64,000 bases of DNA from positions 309,800,501 to 309,864,500 of the forward strand of contig NC_092335.1 of NCBI RefSeq assembly GCF_046630445.1, read 5' to 3'. This stretch comes from Rutidosis leptorrhynchoides (taxonomy: Eukaryota > Streptophyta > Magnoliopsida > Asterales > Asteraceae). The notes under the pieces were generated by a model. It had not been told where the DNA came from and did no database searches. It saw nothing but the letters and a program-made list of their open reading frames with translations. A program made the position numbers and the translations under genes. The stretch's first letter is position 1, and each line of letters begins with the position of its first letter. Below are positions 21,786 through 33,587 of this stretch, one piece after another.

Positions 21786-23440
21786 ATGCTTAGCATATTA
21801 ACATACAGATACACTTAGGATATAACATATACACTAATCTATCCCTCTCATCCTATAACGACTTCAAGAACACCATTAACCACCATCACCTTTCATCTTT
21901 AATCATCCACTACAATCATTTCCATCACCTCAATATAAATCGCCAACACCACACCATAGCGTAACCCATCACCACTGCAAAACCCTCATTGTTGCTGCAA
22001 TTCTTTTTGTATCTACATATATAAACCGAAAGACACCACTTCTAGTTTCCTATTTTCAATCGACCAACAAAACAACAACCAATACCTTGTAATTCTTTCT
22101 TGTTTCTGCAGGTTATCTTTTTCTGTTTTCCATTCAAGTAATCTGCGTTTTTATTTTTATTTTTTTCTTCTTTCCTTTTTCTCTGTTTATCTAACTACAC
22201 AACTCGAACCACCATCCTCACCTTCAACACCAAACACCACAAACCCATCGATTAGCTACAGCTATCGTGTATATTTTTTTTCCTTTTTGGCCGACAGTGA
22301 CAAAGCTTGTAACCCCACAAGGACCTTAAAATTTCACAATGCATTAATATATCTAAAAACAAATCGCTACATATTACTATATGTTGCTTGCAATTAGATG
22401 ACAAAACCCACTAAAAAACCGAGCCCTTTTCTTTTTGTCATTTTCGTTTTTTATAACCGAGAAGTGTAATCAAGCATGATACAAAAACTAGTGCCTTTTT
22501 CTCCTTTTTATATTATTGTCGTGAGGAATCAAAAAAAAAAAAATTAAACCGAACCCCACTCACATTATTTAATCATGTATTGAGCTAGTTGATTGATTTA
22601 ATTAATCAATTACATGAACTAATTAAAGTGAACTCCTTTAATATCTAATTGGTTTGCTATGACCCATTCTATTAGAGAAACAGTCATTTTTTTTTAGTTT
22701 GTTACTTCAACAAATGCTTTAATGAGTAGAGATGATGAGGATAGTGATTCACGAATAAGTTGAGGTTGTGATGGGAATAAATTCGGTTTGATTATGTTTA
22801 TGCATTATGATATGAGGATGAGTATGGTAATATGATTATGGGAGATGAGGATCTATGATGACGATGGAATTCTGATAGTTTATGAATGATGTTGGTGTGT
22901 AAAACGAAAACAAGAACAGAATCAAAGAAGGCCATAATTTTTGTTGGACTTCTTTTCTTTAATAAATAGGTTAAACAATTGGGCTAAAGATATTTGTTGG
23001 GCCTAGACACTAATTCTCTTCTTATGTTTCTGGTTAACGAAATGAAACTTTGTTGTGTTGAAGATTAGAGAATGTTTAAGGTGATGATGAGGTGATGAAT
23101 AGAAAAAAAAATGAAAACGATAATATATTGGTTGAAAAAATATTACGTACAAAATAAATCAGAAATGCAATACACGGATAGATGGTTAGGGGTGTTGTCA
23201 TTGAGTGAGAGGTCTCGGGTTCGAGCCTGGGCTCGTGCATTTTTCTTCTTTTGAAAAGAAGAAGAAGGATGCAGAAGTAAAGGTTAAAAACAATTTAAGT
23301 TGGGTTTTAATCAGGAAAAGAAAAGCAGAAGTGGTGGAGTGGTGTTGAGTGTTATCAGGTTAGCGGGACGTCGCGAGTTCAAAATCTGGACTTGGGCATT
23401 ATTTTTAAGGGCTACTCCTTTCAGGTAGTATTACTATTAC

Positions 23441-23758
<318 letters not shown>

Positions 23759-23946
23759 TCTCATTAAAATAAGTATTGGTATTATCATTAATATTATTAT
23801 CATAATTATTATAATCTTTACAAACTAAAAGACATTTATATAAAAATATATTTTTACATCTATATTAATATTAGGTACTATTTTGTTCTAATAAAGTGTT
23901 ATTATAATTATGTTACAAATAATATATAAATATATTTTTAAGTTAA

Positions 23947-23948
<2 letters not shown>

Positions 23949-24026
<78 letters not shown>
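23949..24026. repeat. (TA)n microsatellite
   Basis: TA tract in the LARD1 3' LTR, the partner of 15663-15734. Confidence 0.95.
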
Positions 24027-24029
<3 letters not shown>

Positions 24030-25057
24030 TATTAATTTACTTACCAAAATAACATATAATTATGAATATAAGAAGTATATTAATAATATTAATATAAACT
24101 TGTTAATTGTTATTATGTGTTTTAATATATATAACTGGTATAGGTTCGTGAATCCGAGGCCAACCCTACACTTGTTAAATGTCGTCATATGTATTTTTAC
24201 TACAAAATACATTATGGTGAGTTTCATTACTCCATTTTAAAATGCTTTTGCTATATATATTTTTGGGACTGAGAATACATGCGCTTTTATAAATGTTTTA
24301 TGAAATAGACACAAGTAATCGAAACTACATTATATGGTTGAATGATCTAATCCGAATATGCCCCTTTTGCTTGGTAACCTAAGAATTAGTAAACCGATCT
24401 ACTAATTGACGGGAATCCTAAAGATAGATCTATTGGGCCTAACGAACCCCATCCGTTGGAGCGGATGCTTTAGTACTTCGATGTTGTTTTATCATGTTCG
24501 AAGGATTTCCCGGAATGATAGGGGATATTCTTATATGCATCTAGTTAATGTCGGTTACCAGGTGTTCAAACCATATGAATGATTTTTGTCTCTATGCATG
24601 GGACGTTTATTTATGAGAATTGGAAATATGAAATCTTGTAGTCTATTAAAATGATGAAAATGAATGATTATGATAAACTAATGAACTCACCAACCTTTTG
24701 GTTGACACTTTAAAGCATGTTTATTCTCAGGTATTAAAGAAATCTTTCGCTGTGCATTAGCTCATTTTAGATATATTACTTGGAGTCATTCATGGCATAT
24801 TTTGAAACTCGTTGCATTCGAGTCGTTGAATTCAACAAGATTATTATTAAGTCAATTATAGTTGGATGTATTATGAAATGGTATGCATGCCGTCAACTTT
24901 CGATGTAATAAAAGTTTGTCTTTTAAAAACGAATGCAATGTTTGTAAAATTGTATCATATAGAGGTCAAGTACCTCGCGATGTAACCAACTATTGTGAAT
25001 CGTTTGTAATCGATATGGACTTCGTCCGGATGGATTAGGACGGGTCGCTTCATATCA

Positions 25058-25329
25058 CACATTGTTAATATACTTAGTGAGATACTTACTCATCATAATC
25101 TCATGTCAACCATATATATATGTCTATATATACCATAACATGTAGTTTTTACAAATTTGTAACGTTCGTGAATCGTCGGTCAACTTGGGTGATCAATTGT
25201 CTATATGAAACTTATTTCATTTAATCAAGTCTTTACAAGTTTGATTGCTTAACATGTTGGAAACATTTAGTCATGTGAATATCAATCTCGATTAATATAT
25301 ATAAACATGGAAAAGTTCGGGTTACTACA
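25058..25329 (-). mobile_element. Family A Gypsy, 5' LTR, second segment
   Basis: Sequence continuous with 12624 once LARD1 is removed. It matches 2574-2881 and ends at ...GTTACTACA, the LTR's outer boundary on the minus strand. The expected target duplication on this side is TCTTT (25330-25334); its partner is outside the window. Confidence 0.85.
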
Positions 25330-27437
25330 TCTTTGACTTCTTTGGTAACCTCGTCGTATTTTTCGTACGCGTCCGAATCCAAATAATCTTGAATTGTGTC
25401 AGGCAAAGGGGTGGGAGAGGGGCGTTATCATTAATAATGTTGTACGTTTCAAACCATTCGACATTCTTAGCAGTGTCAAGTAGCATGCCAAAGGGTTCTA
25501 TGACATGAGGAGAAGTGATAGCCTTGTTGAAGATAGTGGGGATCATGGAGCAAAGCTGCTGAAGTCATCTGTTGCCTCCTTATGAGCAACGGTTAACTCT
25601 TGAACCTGAGTCGTAAGGAGCTCCTTACTTATCTTCTCTTCCGACAAGTCCTTTTGTACCACGAAAAAGTCGGCAAGAGCTTGCTTTTCCTTTTCAGCAA
25701 CGGTTGTCAATTCTTTGATGGCCCATTGTGCCTCTTTCAACGCCTGGAGTTTCGTCCGTTCGGTTTCCGCAACTGCTTTCTTTGCATCGTCCATCTCATG
25801 CCTACCTCTGCATTTACCTCCTTAAAAAGCCTTTCGGCTTTAGGACAACGCTGTTGTAAATTGTTGGGGACAATCTCATCACGAGTCAGCACCAAGCCTT
25901 AATGAATGTGTTGTATCCGGGCGCGCTATGCGGCGTTGTCAGGCATTGTGTGAAGTTCCTCCATCACGGCAGGAGGGAAAATCCTCTAGAGATATTCAAA
26001 TTATGAATACGTGTCGCCATGATACACATCCCAGATAACGTGAAGGTGATTGAATGTAGATGTTTGCCAAAGCCAGGTGTGTGAGGAATCTCCTGCGAGC
26101 CGCTACAGTGGATGGATTGTTGTTGCCCGAATCCAGTGCCGGAGCTGGAAAACGTTACAACTTTATCCTTTTACACATGGGAGATGTGCTCAAGATTGAT
26201 GAGAGGGTTACCGCTTCCCCCTAAAACAATAACGTTAATTAGTTTCCGCCACTGTGATCCCGGTGACGTATTAGCATTATTATCAGGATTGTGATAATAC
26301 CCACCCTAGCTAGGCCCGCTTTGAAAACTTGTCAAGTTGCTCTCAGCGACTTCCTTGGCGGTTTTCATTTCCTTGTTTCTGCCATGAGTTACCAAAAACT
26401 TGGCTGGACTATAACGTTTCTGCCCAACTGATGGTTCTAGAGCCGCAACAGATATTGGCTATGGGTTGGTGATGGGTGTGGATGTCTGAGTTTGCATGAC
26501 GCCGGCCGTTTCGGTGGTGGCGTTGGTGGATGACTCGACAGCTTGTTTCGCCTCTTTTTGGGGATCGTTCTGCGATAGCTTGGACTTGTTTATCCTCTTG
26601 ATTTTAAGCCTGTCGATGCTGGGGTGGCGAATGGCTTGTCCGAAATCCATCTCTGTAATCAAACATAATTATTAAAATTTGAAAGGAAGAGAAAACTTAC
26701 AAAAGACGCTACGACACGAAGTGCATACCTGTTCCGTTAAAGAGCACCATTGGCACCCTGTTTGTCCTAGGCCAGTAACAACGAACGTTACCGAGCTTCA
26801 GCATCACCTCACCGTAAGGATGCATGTCGAGCTCAGCGTTCTTATAGAAATTAAATAACTCCTTATCTTCAGGAGTTAAATCCGGTGTCTTTGACAAGTC
26901 AGGAGAACGGGTGAAGCGCCACAGAATCAAATGGGCATGCCCTTCGCCAAGCGCGTCCTGGTGAACGTATATAAACATATCCCTCTAGTCATGAATGGAT
27001 GGAGACTTCTTTGAAGTGAAGTTACACTTCTTTTTCAAATGTATACCACCCCTTTCCATATGCCGACAACTTGAAAGTTGCTCGGAACGTTCAAGCGTGC
27101 CGGACGGCCTTTTCCCCTAAAAAACATCTCAAAAATAATCACACGTTGCCATGCCTGAGGGTGAAGTTGTTAAACACTAATTTGATAGTGCTCCAAAACC
27201 GACACAACGAAAGGCGTAAGCGGCAAATGTAAGTTTCCCATAAAGATCGCCTTCAAGTATAAAATGAAGTAGTTAGCGGGGGGATTATGTGCACGTTGAT
27301 TCGCCGCCGCCGCCACCATAATCTGCCATCCGGGCAAGCGGTGGATATTGATTGACGTATCCCTCTAACAACTCTGTCGTAACGTTTCTATACTCCTGTT
27401 CCACGTCTCCCTTAGACATGATGTTTATACTAACCAT
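25330..27437 (-). pseudogene. Decayed 'putative gypsy-type transposon' gene with intron
   Basis: Minus-strand coding remnants run from an ATG at 27437 to the family A insertion at 25330. Recognisable pieces: ELLEGYVNQYPPLARM, then PANYFILYLKAIFMGNLHLP in another frame (interrupted by a TAA near 27172), then a segment ending NRVPMVLFNGT (26709-26978). A clean GT...AG intron (26728-26653, 76 bp) joins this to DFGQAIRHPSIDRLKIKR (26652-26459). Further down is a charged coiled coil (25794-25543) and PDTIQDYLDSDAYEKYDEV near the end. Many frameshifts and stops separate these. The pattern recalls plant proteins annotated with a 'putative gypsy-type transposon' domain plus a coiled coil; the family name is from memory. 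The 3' end was cut off by family A. Confidence 0.65.
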
Positions 27438-28550
27438 TGAAAGTTGAAAAAACGGTACGCATATAAAGAAAGGAAAGCACGTGAACAAATTCGCACGATA
27501 ATGGATTTAAAAACTAGCTTGTAAACGTAGGAGGTAAGTAAAAAAGTGAAGGTAAAACTCCCTATTTATCGGAAATGTTTCGAGTGGGCCTCAACATTGG
27601 ACTTTAATCCTGGACGTACACATGTCTTTTCACCACTAGTTCACGACCGTTAGTTCACGCTACGTTACGTGCAACGTGTGGCGTCCAGCTTACTTTATTT
27701 GGAACTTTGGTCTGTCGAGCTTGTAAAAGCATGTTCAAGTCAACGCCACGTGTCTGGTAGCGTAACGTGTTGGTGGTGTTGACTTGTTCTCGCTGAGCTG
27801 GACCAAAGTCCGACATATTAGGCACATGGAGAACGTTGAGTAGGTTGTAGGCATGACTAGAAGGTTTTAACGGCAGTTATTAAAGGAGTGGCCACTAATA
27901 TATCGGTTATTGAATAAAACCGCTGTTATCTATCTATAAATAGTAGCCTAAAGCCTCATTTGAAGGTTAATCAACATTCACACACTCTAATCTTCTCATC
28001 ATTCTTACCTTAGAGGCTCGGCAAAAGATAAATAACACCACAACCCTTCATATTTCATCTAACCAAAGGAATCCCTTCCGAATGTTAGATCACTCTTTTA
28101 TTTACCTGCACTCGAACCAAACTATTTTGGTTTGATCAGGACCGAACCACTGTTATGAGATGGAGTCTACATGATAAAAAAGTATGCATTGTAACACATT
28201 AACCATACTCGTAGGTATAGTCTCTAATGACTTGTGCATATTTTATTTTTTTATGATGAAATTATCTTTAACTGTATTAATATTGATAAGTGTTTGTCCC
28301 TATTACTTGTTAAATTTCGATATGGGTTTAAAAATGGCTACTCACGTTAATGTATTTCGATATGGGCTTTAAAATGGCTACTCATGTTAATGTAATATAA
28401 TTTAAAAAAATGTATTAGCTATTTATTTTTTTTTGAGATTAATTCTAAGGGTTGTAAAGAGTTAACTGAAAATCAATTAGTTTGAATGGATGGACGTACG
28501 CATTAAATGGAGAATTAAGTGTAAATTGTTGTAAATTGAAAATGTAAGTT
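27438..28550. other. Upstream region of the decayed gene; no gene seen
   Basis: No supported coding sequence. It contains G-box-like CACGTG and ACGTG motifs at about 27655-27770, a TATA-like CTATAAATAG (27934-27943, plus strand) followed by a CT-rich leader-like stretch, and a 40-bp tandem duplication (28314-28393). It may be a promoter or an old LTR; no terminal repeat partner was found. Confidence 0.4.
28314..28393. repeat. 40-bp direct tandem duplication
   Basis: Two copies of a unit starting ATTTCGATATGGG and containing AAAATGGCTACTC, with a few differences. Confidence 0.85.
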
Positions 28551-28799
28551 AAAATATGTGTAGTGATGTAAATGCTCAGTTGGCCTAGTCAATTGGCAAT
28601 TCACTCCTAAATGGCGAAGGTTCGAATCTCGGTTCGGCCACCAGTTGTATTAGGCGCTGAGACAGGGATTGGTTCCGACCACACTTGCCCGGGGCTGTGC
28701 TGACCCGCGTACAGTTGGCATTCAAATGGTGCATGGGGTTAAAGGTTCCCCACCATGATAACCTTTTTCACCCCTAAAATATGTGTGGTGATGTAAATG
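28551..28799 (+). mobile_element. tRNA-derived SINE with 24-bp target duplication
   Basis: The body is 28575-28775. It starts CTCAGTTGGCC (A-box region) and has the B box GGTTCGAATCTC about 45 bases later, followed by a tRNA-unrelated GC-richer part and a 3' end TTTTTCACCCCT. It is flanked by 24-bp direct repeats, 28551-28574 and 28776-28799, differing at one base (AGTGATG against GGTGATG). Length, pol III boxes and long target duplications are typical of plant SINEs. It is transcribed by RNA polymerase III if active, has no coding capacity, and would rely on LINE proteins. Confidence 0.85.
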
Positions 28800-30087
28800 A
28801 AATTTAAATTGAAAATTGTATTAGGTATTAATGTTTTTGAGATCCAAGGGTAACTATGTAATTAGGTTGAATGATGGTTATGATCATTTATTTGAAAAGA
28901 TTATTACTTATTTAAACTTTTACTTTAATAACAAGAGGAAAAAGATGGAAATATCAAATTATTACTTAATTACGTTTTAAGGTTAAAATATTTGAGTTTT
29001 TCTTTGAGAAATGTGTTTTAAGTTAAGGATTTTTATTTGATAATTTTTGTTATAAAAAGATTAAATTATTACTTGTTAGCATAAAATACAAATTCTGAGA
29101 GAGTAACTAAGTTTTGAAGATTCGCTATCTCCAAATTAGTAATTTAATTTAAAATCAAAATAACGTACTTATAAATGTTTACAACAACATTTCTTGCTTA
29201 TTTGATTGATTGTTCAATAAATGAAAAACATAATTTGGTATATGTCTAAGCTTCTGATTCAAGGAACTTGCATGATCTTCATTGTCTTATACAATTACAA
29301 CAAATAATAATGACTAATTTGTGAAGCACTATAGATGGTAAAGACAACAGGAAACCTTGGGCCACTCTATACAACCTCTAATATAAAAGTGAGTATGAGA
29401 TTTAGAATAATAGTACGAAATTTCAAATAATAGTATGGAATTTCGGTAATGGAAATGCAATTTCGAATAATGAATATGGATTATCAAATGATATAGTCAC
29501 TTAAAAAAGAAATTGCATAGCCGTTATTAAAAATTGATAGTTATAATTTCAAATTGCATATTGATATTGCATAGTCATAATTCAAGAATTATCATTACTT
29601 GAAGTTTCATAGCAATTTTTTAAAATTGCACTGTCATTATATATAATTGCACAAATATTATTTAAAATCGCATATTAAAATTGCATTGTTATTATTTGAA
29701 ATTAAGTGTACTGTTTTAAATTACCGAAACAATTTAAAATTGCAAAAAAAAAAAAAAAAAAAAAAAAAATTGCGTCTTGCCACTAATTGTGGACGTATAT
29801 ATGCTAGTTTCCTATACAATAACTGAAAAGAAGTCGAAAATCCACTACTAACGACGTGTCATAGTCAGATACAATCTCTTGAACTAATCAATTTTAAAAA
29901 ATGAAGTGTATTATTTGTCATAAAATATCAAGAAGTATTCTAGCTAACGCCATGTTATAATATCCTACACGTGAGATCATCTTTTATATTAAAAATGATA
30001 AATATTTAGCGATTGCACTTTAATATCCAAAATGACATGGAACACTTCTGTAATTAATCCAAAGTATCTCAAGTTAATGTTTATGCT
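28800..30087. other. Intergenic, AT-rich, upstream of the P450 gene
   Basis: No coding sequence is supported. Around 29400-29720 short phrases such as AAATTGCATA and AATTTC recur irregularly. An A run of about 26 bases lies near 29745-29770 and could be the tail of an old retroposed fragment. Confidence 0.5.
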
Positions 30088-30095
30088 TATAAAAA
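30088..30095 (+). promoter_or_regulatory. TATA box of the P450 gene
   Basis: TATAAAAA lies about 50 bases before the ATG, which would give a short leader of about 20 bases if transcription starts 25-35 bases downstream. Confidence 0.55.
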
Positions 30096-30140
30096 GATGA
30101 CAGGCACGACCACTTCTTCATATCCCCTTTGTTTTACCTA

Positions 30141-31728
30141 ATGGAATTTCATATCTCCTCTATCCTCATAGCTATATTTGTAACTATATTTGTAACTATC
30201 TTTTCTTTGTTCAAAAAACCAAATTTAAATCCAAAGTTTCCACCACCTGGTCCATGGAAGCTACCTTTAATTGGAAACATATTTTCCATGGTGAGTAGAC
30301 AATCAACACATTTTGTCCTCCGAGACCTGGCAAGAAAATATGGTCCGCTAATGCATCTTCAACTTGGTGAGATTTCAACGTTGATTGTTTCGTCACCCCA
30401 AGTGGCAAAAGAGATCCTGATAAAGAATGATCTTGCATTTGCAAACAGACCTGAAATTCAAGCTGGCAAGATCATCTTGTATAACAACAGCGATATTGCA
30501 TTTTCTCCATATGGTAATTACTGGAGGCAGCTAAGAAAGATCTGTACCTCAGAATTACTTAGTCCCAAGAAAGTTCAGTCGTTTTCTTATATTCGAGAGG
30601 AAGAGGTCAAGTTTACTATAGAATCAATTAGGACGTCGTCAGGGTCACTGATTAATCTTAGTGAAAAGATTTTTACGTTGATGAATACGATAAGTTCAAG
30701 AGCTGCTTTTGGAAAGATCTTCAAAGATCAAGATTTATTAATGAAGATGCTAAAGAAGATGACCGACGTAGGGGGAGGATTTGATGTAGAAGATTTATTT
30801 CCTTCTTATAAGTTTCTACAAGTTTTTACAAGGACAAGCTCGAAGTTAGCTAGAATCCATCAAAATCTTGATAGTATCTTTAACAAAGTCCTTGACGAAC
30901 ACGAAAAACAGAAGAAAAAACTTGTAGGGGTTAAAGAAGGAGTAGATACGGAAGATATGGTTGATATTCTTTTTAGACTCAAAGATAGTGGTGATCTTGA
31001 GTATCCTATCTCAACTGATAACATCAAAGCAGTGATATTGGTTAAGTGCTTAGAAATGTGTTGAACTGAGGTCTAGTATATCAAACTAGTGTTGATTTTT
31101 TGTATTTTTGTGGCAGGATCTTTTTAACGCTGGGACTGATAGTTCTGCATCAACAGTGGAATGGGCCATGTCTGAACTCATTAGGAACCCCGATGTACTA
31201 AAAAAAGCACAAGCTGAAGTGCGGGAAGCTTTTAAAGGAAAAGAATTAGTACAGGTAAATGATATACAAAGATTAAAATATCTAAAGCTGGTGATCAAAG
31301 AAACTTTAAGGTTGCATCCTGTCGTTCCATTATTGCTTCCTAGAGAATGTCGTGAAAGTTGTGAAATTAACGGTTACGTTATTCCTATAAAAACAAGGGT
31401 CATAGTTAATGCATGGGCTCTTGGAAGGGATCCTGAATTTTGGCAGGATCCAGAATGTTTTCTACCCGAGAGGTTTATAAACGGTAGTTTTGATTTCACG
31501 GGTAGAAATTTGTGGTATATTCCATTTGGGGCTGGAAGGAGGATGTGTCCAGGTGGTATATTTGGTTTGGCGTCGGTTGAGATTGTATTATCTCACTTAC
31601 TCTATAACTTTGACTGGAATTTGCCTGAAGACGTAAAGCCCGAATTGGACATCAGTGACACTTCTGGAGCAACCTGCAGGAGAAAAAATAGCTTGTATCT
31701 AATTGCCACTCCTTATATTCCACTATGA
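30141..31728 (+). CDS. Cytochrome P450, CYP71 family, CYP71D-like (intact, two exons)
   Basis: Exon 1 is 30141-31040 (300 codons), the intron 31041-31116 (76 bp, GT...AG) and exon 2 31117-31728, giving 503 residues, a normal plant P450 length. Visible parts: a hydrophobic N-terminal ER anchor (residues 1-24), a proline hinge PPPGPWKLPLIGN, the I-helix AGTDSS (305-310), the K-helix E362 and R365 (KETLRLHP), PERF (417-420) and the haem loop FGAGRRMCPG with Cys444. The single intron lies just before the I-helix motif, as usual in this clan. Wording is closest to CYP71D enzymes, many of which hydroxylate terpenes or other lipophilic metabolites using NADPH-P450 reductase at the ER; the substrate cannot be told. 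The start is the first ATG of the frame and follows a TATA box. It is the only intact cellular gene in the window and shows no stop, frameshift or lost key residue. Confidence 0.93.
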
Positions 31729-32759
31729 ACGATTGAGTTATACTTGGAATCATTTACTGCTTAAATGTTTGTCTTTATATATGTCTCGTATGTGATCTTA
31801 AGGATTTTGTACTACTACGTAATAACTAGTTATCGAACCCTCGCTTCGCACCGGGGGTTTGATTTTCAATGTATTTTATTGAGTTTAGTTTGTAAAATTA
31901 TTTCTTGACTAACGATCATGTCGTTGAATCGCAACTCGAGTCGAACTAAAAGGTATAACCCGTCAAAAATTTAAATGTTATTTTGCATCTCCGCGTTTCG
32001 ATATAGAATTGTCGACTTTTGAAAATTTAATGCAAAATCAACGTGTATGAAAAGTACCTCAAATATTTATCGTTTTTTAAAAAACGTCCGTTTTGCCTAT
32101 AGTTAGTGACATTGTGTTCCTAAAATTATTTCGAGTTTAATGATGTTGTCGGAAAAATTTAACTCGTTGCGAGCGAAAAGATATGACCCGTAGGATATTT
32201 GGGTGGATTTAGTTAAGATTTTTTATGAAAATAGTTATTTGACACTTTACCCCCCTGTTTGGGGGGTCGGTTTTAATTTTTGAACAAAGGTTGGGGGCTT
32301 TACTTGCGAAAAGGGAAAAAAAATGGAAAAAAGGAATTGTGAAAGGACGAAAATACCCCTGATTACTATTCATCTTTTTTGTCTAATAGTTAATATGGTA
32401 ATATTTTCTACTTCACTTGATACAAATATATTATTATTAAAGTTTCATAAAATCAATAGACATACTTGAGATTACAACATCTTTCTTTTTTGGTTTACTT
32501 TTTCTAATAACTCTAACCCTAATTTCAGCGGACAAAGTTCTCGTTTTGTTTCGATCATTCTTGTTTTGGGTTTGTAGCTTCTATTTCTTCCTTCACCAGC
32601 CACCAACATCAAACGGGATCGAAAGGGTCGTCGTATACTGGGAAGTCGGCGGTCATTGTGTATGCTTACGCAACAACAGCCGGTGGTAGAATGATAAGGG
32701 GACTGAGAATATGTTGAGTAACGATGGGAAATGTGAAAAGGTGATGGTTGACGAGTAGA
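31729..32759. other. Region downstream of the P450; possible old repeat
   Basis: No coding sequence is supported. From 31826 the plus strand reads CTAGTTATCGAACCCTCGC and then a GC-rich imperfect inverted repeat (AACCC...GGGTT). On the minus strand this is a hairpin about 10 bases before a CTAG end followed by T, as in Helitron 3' ends. The opposite end was not found. The stretch 32460-32760 looks like unique sequence. Confidence 0.3.
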
Positions 32760-33413
32760 TCAAAAATATCGATTAAACAAAATTTGTATCATATGCACAC
32801 ATGATTTGAATCTTCGAAAACCAACAGATTCTACACATACAAAGGCGGAACAAGTGTATTGAACCCTCTAGTGAATATAAGATGTTTTTTAGGATTGCTC
32901 TAGTTAAACCACACCAAGATTGTGTGATTAAATCAACATCTAGAGTTGTTATTCACCTTATGAAAGGTTTTGGACTTGATGCACATAGAGAGAATCGACT
33001 AGAGTTACCAGATCTGAGCGAACCAAATGAGAGGCTTAACCTAAAATGAAGAACATAACACTATATATATACCCCCACTGACATGTCAACAGTACCCCTC
33101 ACATCTCACACACACTCAAGTGTTCTTGGTGATCAAACCTCTCAACTACAAATGAACCAAGAATCCTTTATTTATAGTGTCTGCCTACTGTCAGTTCAAG
33201 CGCACGGTTGAGTCCTCAACTCTACGGCTGACAGTTTCAACCATACGAATGAAATCAGTCACTTGCATGATAGACCTATATTACAGAGTTTGGTCACATA
33301 TGCTCATGCGACATGATTTTTCTTATTTAACACAATCCTAGGTGTACAACGTAGACCTAAACCATTCTCAGGCAGTTCGAAAGCGATTGACAACTCTATT
33401 TAGTGCACTAACA
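32760..33413 (-). mobile_element. Copia-type 3' LTR (inner edge certain, outer edge not)
   Basis: On the minus strand the LTR starts TGTTAGTGCAC at 33413, directly after a classical purine tract AAGGGGGAGT. About 240 bases in it has a TATA-like TATAAATAAA (33167-33176). The outer end could not be fixed, so the start given is approximate. The sequence beyond the purine tract continues as 33424-33587 and, after LARD2, 46130-46591. Confidence 0.5.
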
Positions 33414-33423
33414 ACTCCCCCTT
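33414..33423 (-). promoter_or_regulatory. Polypurine tract of the Copia-type element
   Basis: The minus strand reads AAGGGGGAGT immediately before TGTTAGTGC, the usual Copia plus-strand primer. It contrasts with the atypical primer of the Gypsy-like elements here. Confidence 0.6.
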
Positions 33424-33582
33424 GGACATTGCTGGCAAATCCGTTGCCGTCGAAAGGTCGTTGAAAACACCTCTTGCAATCTTCAGTCAGTCTCTGCAGT
33501 GGTACCATGTCTTCTGAATCATTAAACTTCTATATTTAATGCACTAATAATAGAAACATGAGGTAAATACTGGTAACTAGGG

Positions 33583-33587
33583 CCTGG
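33583..33587. repeat. Target site duplication of LARD2, left (CCTGG)
   Basis: CCTGG directly before the LTR; its partner is 46125-46129, directly after the other LTR. Confidence 0.92.

Noticed and set aside
27655-27810. Large inverted repeat with ACGTTACGT and CACGTG motifs
   Set aside because: The matching pieces are not in inverted order over the whole length; only short G-box-like motifs remain.
30141-31728. Two separate half-P450 genes or a frameshifted pseudogene
   Set aside because: The gap is a canonical GT...AG intron of 76 bp at the usual CYP71 position, and the joined frame is complete.
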